Assembly: GCA_024397935.1 (NCBI GenBank)
Contig: CP073743.1
Span: 1,364,001 to 1,428,000 of the forward strand
Source: a bacterium SCSIO 12844
Lineage (GTDB): Bacteria > Pseudomonadota > Gammaproteobacteria > Francisellales > Francisellaceae
DNA length: 64,000 nt
Direction of reading: 5' to 3'
The notes below the pieces were generated by a model that made no database searches, was not told the DNA's origin, and was given only the letters and a program-made list of their open reading frames with translations. The position numbers were made by a program, and so were the translations under genes. Below are positions 59,224 to 64,000 of the stretch, piece after piece (the first letter of the stretch is position 1; every line of letters starts with the position of its first letter).

Positions 59224-60393
59224 ATGTCATTTTTAGATGATTCCTGGAGTTATTTAGTTGAAGTATCAGCTAAAGTTCCTGATTTAGACTATATAGTTGG
59301 TACGGCTGTATCAACGACAGCTAAAAATAATGGTTTATTTCGCACATCAACACATATTGGTTCTCAGACTGTAACAAAAGTAGGTAATGGTTGGAATTAT
59401 TTAGATTCAGCTGTTTTGCCATTTTTGATTGGATATTTATATTATCAAAATGAAACGGATCAAGTTAATGACAAAGTAAGGCAAGAAAACAAAGCTAAAA
59501 TGGCACTTTTATCATTATCGTTTGTAACTTCTATTGCATTAACAGCGACAGGGTTTGGCTCTATTGGATTTGCAATTGGTACAGGCTTAGACTTTTTATC
59601 TGCAAGTTATGATTTTTATGATAGTGCTAGAAAATACAGGGATTATGAATATTGGTTAGAGTGTGAGTTATTTAAGTTAGATCATATCAACAGACATATA
59701 GATAAACTAAATCAGATAGATAGAGATCTTGAAGATAAAGAAAAATCTCTTTTAGATCAATTAAACAAACTGATTGAGCAGAAAATTAATATATTATCTG
59801 ATATAAAAAATAATACGATTAGCCATTATCACAATAACTTTCAATCTAAATATATGGGTGCTGTAATATTACATGATGTATCATATAAAGATGATTTTGA
59901 TCAAACATTAAAAAAGATAATCAATAAAAATAATTTTGAAACAATTGAATCTAATAATGATATTGGCACTTATATAACAAGCAATCAATTATCATTTAAT
60001 CATGACAGTAAAGATTCTGAAGGAATCAAACAAGCAGAACAAAATACTCAAAAAATTAAATCATCTCTAAAAGCAGACTTAAATGATAAGGGTGTTATGT
60101 TGGTATTAAAAACAGCTAGTATGGTGGCAATGACTTTATTAGCTGTTGGTACAATATCTGCTGTTGCTGCAGTACATGCAAACCCCATTGGTTTGGCGAT
60201 TAGTTTATCTGTTGCAGCTGGTTATCTAGTTTATAGTTTTGGTTTGCCCGCAGCAAAAAAATTGTGGAATAGCTATTGTGATAAACAAGAATCAAGCAAT
60301 CAGCAAAATAAGGCTGAAGCACCAACATTTTTCGATAAAGTGCTAAATTTTTTGCCAAAAACAAAAGAAGAAAAAATAGTGCTTTCAACTTAA
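59224..60393 (+). CDS. Hairpin-family protein of unknown function, 389 aa
   Basis: The ATG at 59224 is preferred: it follows a G-rich stretch (GGGGGG at 59214-59219) and aligns with the family start; an ATG at 59212 gives four more residues. Shared blocks with the 56354 protein are PDLDYIV, GWNYLDS, DFYDSARKYRDYEYWLE, then LKTASMVAMTLLAVG (about 295-309) and NPIGLAISLSVAAGYL with YSFGLPAAKKLWN (about 320-349). Hydrophobic hairpins are at about 92-125 and 297-340. The long C-terminal part of the 575-aa paralogue is absent. It overlaps rsmD by 9 bases at the 3' end. Confidence 0.72.
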   Translation: MSFLDDSWSYLVEVSAKVPDLDYIVGTAVSTTAKNNGLFRTSTHIGSQTVTKVGNGWNYLDSAVLPFLIGYLYYQNETDQVNDKVRQENKAKMALLSLSFVTSIALTATGFGSIGFAIGTGLDFLSASYDFYDSARKYRDYEYWLECELFKLDHINRHIDKLNQIDRDLEDKEKSLLDQLNKLIEQKINILSDIKNNTISHYHNNFQSKYMGAVILHDVSYKDDFDQTLKKIINKNNFETIESNNDIGTYITSNQLSFNHDSKDSEGIKQAEQNTQKIKSSLKADLNDKGVMLVLKTASMVAMTLLAVGTISAVAAVHANPIGLAISLSVAAGYLVYSFGLPAAKKLWNSYCDKQESSNQQNKAEAPTFFDKVLNFLPKTKEEKIVLST

Positions 60394-60948
60394 CTTTAAG
60401 AGGCCATAGTGGACGTTACCAGATACTTTATTTTTAACTAGCTGCCAATGATCACTGTCTAAAATTAATTTAAGCTCATTTTGAGCATCTATTTCAAAGT
60501 AGACTAATCCATTGGGCTTGAGTAGTTTATTTTCAATAATAATGGCTAATAGTTTAGCCAATAAATCTTGTGAAAATGGTGGGTCAAGAAAAATAATATC
60601 GTAATTATTATCAAGTTTAGCTAAAAGCTTTAAAGCATCACCAGATAAGCAAGTTGTATTTTGGGCATTTAGTAATTTTAAATTTTTTTTAAGCTGTAAA
60701 TATGCCCGATGAGATTTCTCTATAAAAGTACAAGCATTTGCACTACGAGATAGTGCCTCAATGCCAAGCGCACCGCTACCAGCAAATACATCTAGGCAAT
60801 TGTTTCCAATAATATCTTGCTGTAGCCAATTAAATAGAGTTTCTCGAATCCGATCAGCAGTTGGACGTAGGTGTTGAACATTACTTGGGAAGTTAAGTTT
60901 ACGGCTACGCCATTGACCACCAATAATACGTAGTATTTGATTTTTCAT
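60385..60948 (-). CDS. rsmD: 16S rRNA (guanine966-N2)-methyltransferase
   Basis: This 187-residue SAM-dependent enzyme methylates G966 of 16S rRNA. The SAM-binding DVFAGSGALGIEALSR and the catalytic IIFLDPPF are both present, and the start RIIGGQWRSRKLNFP is typical. It is preceded on the same strand by the two M16 protein genes, as in many gammaproteobacteria. Its last bases overlap the convergent hairpin-family gene. Confidence 0.96.
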   Translation of the reverse strand: MKNQILRIIGGQWRSRKLNFPSNVQHLRPTADRIRETLFNWLQQDIIGNNCLDVFAGSGALGIEALSRSANACTFIEKSHRAYLQLKKNLKLLNAQNTTCLSGDALKLLAKLDNNYDIIFLDPPFSQDLLAKLLAIIIENKLLKPNGLVYFEIDAQNELKLILDSDHWQLVKNKVSGNVHYGLLKLS

Positions 60949-60956
60949 CGTATTAA

Positions 60957-62333
60957 TTAAGCTTTATCTGTATGCTTGGGAATATTACCAACTGTAACGG
61001 TTATCATATGATCTAAGTTAATAATCTCATCAAATGTATCTTTGACTTGAGATTGATTTAATGAGTTAACTTTATCTATATATGTATTAAGATAATTAAG
61101 TGGTAAATTATAAAATCCAATCACACTTAATAGGCTTAATTTGCTGCGATTGGTTGCTACAGATAATGGAAAGCTACCAATCAAATAGCGTTTTGCTAAA
61201 GTTAATTGTTCTTCTGTTGGGCCTTGTTTATTAAAGTTAGCAAGTACTTGATTGATTGTTTCGATACTTTCATATGCTTTGTCATTACGCGTTTTCGCCT
61301 CGATTAAAAATACGCCTTTAACTTTCATTGTTCGAATAGCACTGTGAACACCATAGGCTAAACCTTTATCTTTTCTTACATTTTGAAATAATAGTGAAGT
61401 CATGCCATCACCACCGAGTATTTGATTGGCAACCATTAAAGCAAAAAATTCGTCACTGCCTTTTTTGATACTTAAGGTTCCTTTTAAAATGGTCGTTTGA
61501 TTGGATGGGAAAGGAATATGAATGGATTCTGACTTAGTTAAGGCTTTAGGTTCTGCAATTGCTGGTGCTTGTTCACCTTTAGGCATGCCTTCAATAATTT
61601 CATTTGAGATATCTCGAGCAGTTTTTTCGTCAATGTCACCAATGATCGCAATAGATGCATTACTTGCAACATAATACTTATGGTAGAAATTAATAGCATC
61701 TTTAAGTGAAATCTCTGTTACAGACTCACTAGTTCCATCAATTGGGTGGCCATAAGGATGCTCAGGATAAAGCGCTTTGATTAAAGCTTTATAAGCAACT
61801 TCATCAGGGTATTGCTCTTCTATAGCAATTGATGTTAAATGTTGTTTTTTAGCCCGTTCAAATTGTGACTCAGGAAATGTTGGTGTAGTTAGAATTTTTT
61901 TGAACAAGTCAATTGAAGGTGTTAAATATTCTGGCATTGACATTGAGCGTAACGTAAATGTTGCAGCGTCTCGTGATGACTGTTCACTAAAATGTGCACC
62001 TTGTAGTGTTAATTGATTGATAAGTTCATCTTCATCCATACCTTTAACACCAGTTTCAAGTAAACTTGCAGTTAATGATGCAAGTCCATATTGTTTAGCA
62101 TCATATGCAGAACCAGCTTGAAAGCTAATTTGAATATCAACAATTGGTACTTCATTACTTTGAATAAAATATACTTTAGCACCATTTTCTGTATGCCAAC
62201 TATGTATATTAGGTTGGTGTGTTTGTTCAGTAATTTGAGATGATTTTGTTTCAGATGCGATTGCATTCATAGTTATGCTAACTCCAATAATAATCAGTAA
62301 ATTTTTTAGAAGATACTTAAGTTTTAAAGACAT
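60957..62333 (-). CDS. M16-family peptidase-like protein, probably non-catalytic subunit
   Basis: This 458-residue exported protein has a signal peptide ending near residue 26 (NAIA-S). It is a two-lobed M16 protein, but the zinc motif HxxEH is replaced: at the aligned place it has GLASLTASLLETG. The pairing with a catalytic subunit directly upstream on the same strand, 10 bases away, matches the heterodimeric M16B enzymes of many gammaproteobacteria. It probably helps substrate binding. Confidence 0.88.
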   Translation of the reverse strand: MSLKLKYLLKNLLIIIGVSITMNAIASETKSSQITEQTHQPNIHSWHTENGAKVYFIQSNEVPIVDIQISFQAGSAYDAKQYGLASLTASLLETGVKGMDEDELINQLTLQGAHFSEQSSRDAATFTLRSMSMPEYLTPSIDLFKKILTTPTFPESQFERAKKQHLTSIAIEEQYPDEVAYKALIKALYPEHPYGHPIDGTSESVTEISLKDAINFYHKYYVASNASIAIIGDIDEKTARDISNEIIEGMPKGEQAPAIAEPKALTKSESIHIPFPSNQTTILKGTLSIKKGSDEFFALMVANQILGGDGMTSLLFQNVRKDKGLAYGVHSAIRTMKVKGVFLIEAKTRNDKAYESIETINQVLANFNKQGPTEEQLTLAKRYLIGSFPLSVATNRSKLSLLSVIGFYNLPLNYLNTYIDKVNSLNQSQVKDTFDEIINLDHMITVTVGNIPKHTDKA

Positions 62334-62343
62334 AATTAAACCC

Positions 62344-63717
62344 TTAAGGTGACTCTGACTCTTTCTGTTTTAAGTACGTAACTACCATATTGTCTTCTGT
62401 TAAATATTTATTTGCAACTTGTTGTATTTGCTCAGGGGTTACTTCTAATAAGTATTTAAGGTAATTTTGAGCTTGGTTAGGATTTAAGCCAATAGAAGCA
62501 AATGATCCAAGTAAAAAAGCTTGTGAGTTTAAAGAGTCTATTGAATAGATTTTACTGGCTAATACATTTACTTTAACACGCTGTAATTCTGTGTCACTAA
62601 TGCGGTCAGTTTTTAAAGTTTCTATTTGACTTAAGATTCCTTTTTCAAGTAATTCTAATGTAAAATTAGGTGTTGGTAATGCAAAAACAATTAATTGTGT
62701 TCCATTAAGCGCAAACGGTTCGTATTCTGAACTGACAGTTGTAGCAACTTCTTTTTTTCTAACTAAGTTGGTTTGTAGTCTTGATGAAGCATTACCACCT
62801 AAGATGGAATCTAATACCATAAGTGCATACGGCTCCCAGTCATGTTCAGCAGTTTTTATACTTGGGGTATTATAGCCAATGATAATAGTAGGTACTTCAA
62901 CTTTAGGGCGTTTGACCTCGATACGCTGAATACCAGATGCAGGCTGTACATAATGTGTTTTTGTCTCAGGTAAAGTAGATTTTGGGATATCATTGAAATA
63001 ATATTTTGCATCTTTATAGACACTTTCAGGGTCAACATCACCAATAACAACTAAAGTAGCATTGTTAGGTGCATACCATTGTTTGTACCAATTATTTAAA
63101 TCATTTAATTGATATTGTTCAATATCACCTCTCCAGCCAATAATTGGATGGTGTCTTGGGTTTGATAAATTAGCTGCAGCCATATGACGTTCAAATGCAT
63201 AACCAATTGGATTATCTTCAGTACGCATGTTTCTTTCTTCTAAAACAACTTGTTTTTCGTTATTAAACAATTGTTGATCGAGTTGTAACTGATGCATGCG
63301 ATCTGATTCAATTTTAAAACTTAGTTTTAAATTATCTTTGCCCCAGTATTGATAATATGCAGTGTAGTCATAGGATGTAAATGCATTTTGTTGACCACCA
63401 TTTTCTTCAACTAGTTTATCAATATCACCTGGTTTGAATGTTGCAGTACCTTTAAACATCATGTGTTCAAGCATATGAGAGATGCCTGTAATACCATTTG
63501 GCTCATAAGTAGAGCCAACACGATACCATATTTGTGATAACACTACTGGTGCTCTATGATCTGGTTTAACAATAATTTTCAGTCCATTATCTAAGGTGTA
63601 TTCATAGACTGGATTACCTTCTGGAAGCGTAATTTCTTTTGCTGAGTCAGCATATGATGACGTCATTGACAGTAAGCTTAAAGTTAATGCAGAAGACAGT
63701 GTAGTTTTAAAAGTCAT
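62344..63717 (-). CDS. Exported zinc protease, M16 family, catalytic subunit
   Basis: The 457-residue protein has a signal peptide ending in SYA-D near residue 23 and the inverted zinc motif HMLEH within ISHMLEHMMFKGT, with a third Glu ligand in VVLEERNM about 75 residues later. Both M16 lobes are complete. It acts in the periplasm on small peptides; the non-catalytic partner follows at once. Substrate unknown. Confidence 0.93.
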   Translation of the reverse strand: MTFKTTLSSALTLSLLSMTSSYADSAKEITLPEGNPVYEYTLDNGLKIIVKPDHRAPVVLSQIWYRVGSTYEPNGITGISHMLEHMMFKGTATFKPGDIDKLVEENGGQQNAFTSYDYTAYYQYWGKDNLKLSFKIESDRMHQLQLDQQLFNNEKQVVLEERNMRTEDNPIGYAFERHMAAANLSNPRHHPIIGWRGDIEQYQLNDLNNWYKQWYAPNNATLVVIGDVDPESVYKDAKYYFNDIPKSTLPETKTHYVQPASGIQRIEVKRPKVEVPTIIIGYNTPSIKTAEHDWEPYALMVLDSILGGNASSRLQTNLVRKKEVATTVSSEYEPFALNGTQLIVFALPTPNFTLELLEKGILSQIETLKTDRISDTELQRVKVNVLASKIYSIDSLNSQAFLLGSFASIGLNPNQAQNYLKYLLEVTPEQIQQVANKYLTEDNMVVTYLKQKESESP

Positions 63718-63754
63718 TGAAGTGATTACTCCTTTAGTAAAAAATGTTTTAAGT

Positions 63755-64000
63755 TTATTCTCTCATTTTTATAAATAAAAAGATAAGTACGATTATAAAA
63801 ATAACACTTGGTGATGCAGCACCAATTAATGCAGGTAAGTTATAAACTTCAGAAAATGGTCCAAAGAATTGATTAATAATAAAAAAGACAAATCCTAAAA
63901 ATAAACCGGCTAATATTTTTAAACCCATTGCTGAAGAACGCATAGGGCCAAATACAAATGGAACAGCCATTAACATTAAAATAATCACTGAAATAGGTTG
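63755..64000 (-). CDS. lptG: LptG, C-terminal end (cut by window edge)
   Basis: These 81 codons are the last part of an inner-membrane permease of the lipopolysaccharide transporter LptBFG. The reading frame continues past the window end with no start. The block AVPFVFGPMR and the helices around FFIINQFFGP and LPALIGAASPSVIF match the LptG end. Identification over LptF is based on this match and is fairly firm. Confidence 0.85.
   Translation of the reverse strand, partial: QPISVIILMLMAVPFVFGPMRSSAMGLKILAGLFLGFVFFIINQFFGPFSEVYNLPALIGAASPSVIFIIVLIFLFIKMRE

Noticed and set aside
1-64000. CRISPR arrays
   Set aside because: No set of regularly spaced direct repeats and no cas gene was seen.

Overview
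The window is AT-rich, gene-dense gammaproteobacterial DNA. The gene set and orders point to this group: miaB-phoH-ybeY-corC-lnt, cydDC, efp beside epmB, TolC, type IV minor pilins, LptG, HrpA, and an anthranilate synthase with both subunits fused. Together with many secreted hydrolases and large helical proteins of unknown function, this suggests a host-associated or facultatively intracellular lineage near the Francisella/Fastidiosibacter or Legionella-like groups. The taxonomic guess is inference; no rRNA gene is present.

Layout. 1-9.2 kb: a small XRE-type regulator, then on the minus strand cydD-cydC-miaB-phoH-ybeY-corC-lnt (cytochrome bd assembly, tRNA modification, ribosome maturation, lipoprotein acylation). 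9.3-12.3 kb: an unknown coiled-coil gene, then epmB divergent from efp-orn. 12.3-20 kb: a GGDEF/EAL c-di-GMP enzyme, then four exported hydrolases in a row (choloylglycine-hydrolase-like amidase, glycerophosphodiesterase, GDSL lipase, and a subtilisin with PPC and chitin-binding-like domains). 20-22.1 kb: type IV minor pilins (pilE opposite pilW-pilX-pilV). 22.2-23.8 kb: a universal stress protein and hemW.

24-29.7 kb is the accessory part. It holds two large genes of unknown function, a decayed insertion-sequence patch (IS4-like and IS66-like remnants) in which the 3' tail of the first unknown gene has been duplicated, an outer-membrane barrel and a small exported protein. 29.7-33.4 kb: hemL, gshB and fmt on the minus strand. 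33.5-38.8 kb: trpEG, a PfkB kinase, an MFS transporter and small membrane or secreted proteins. 39-50.3 kb is mainly housekeeping: alaS, tolC, an M17 aminopeptidase, bolA, fabI, an AGE-type isomerase, a MipA/OmpV protein, a thioredoxin-like ferredoxin, a DAACS symporter and tRNA-Lys(UUU). 51-55 kb: hrpA.

55-60.4 kb carries three copies of one unrecognised protein family (one broken, two intact), with an AEC-type permease between the intact copies. The family has two hydrophobic hairpins and a conserved signature around GLPAAKKLW. The 694-residue protein at 25.4 kb has the same overall plan and may be a distant relative. 60.4-64 kb: rsmD, a catalytic/non-catalytic pair of M16 zinc-protease-like proteins, and the 3' end of lptG cut by the window edge.

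The best candidate for an undescribed system is this hairpin family together with the 24-27.5 kb pair. Their function cannot be read from the sequence.
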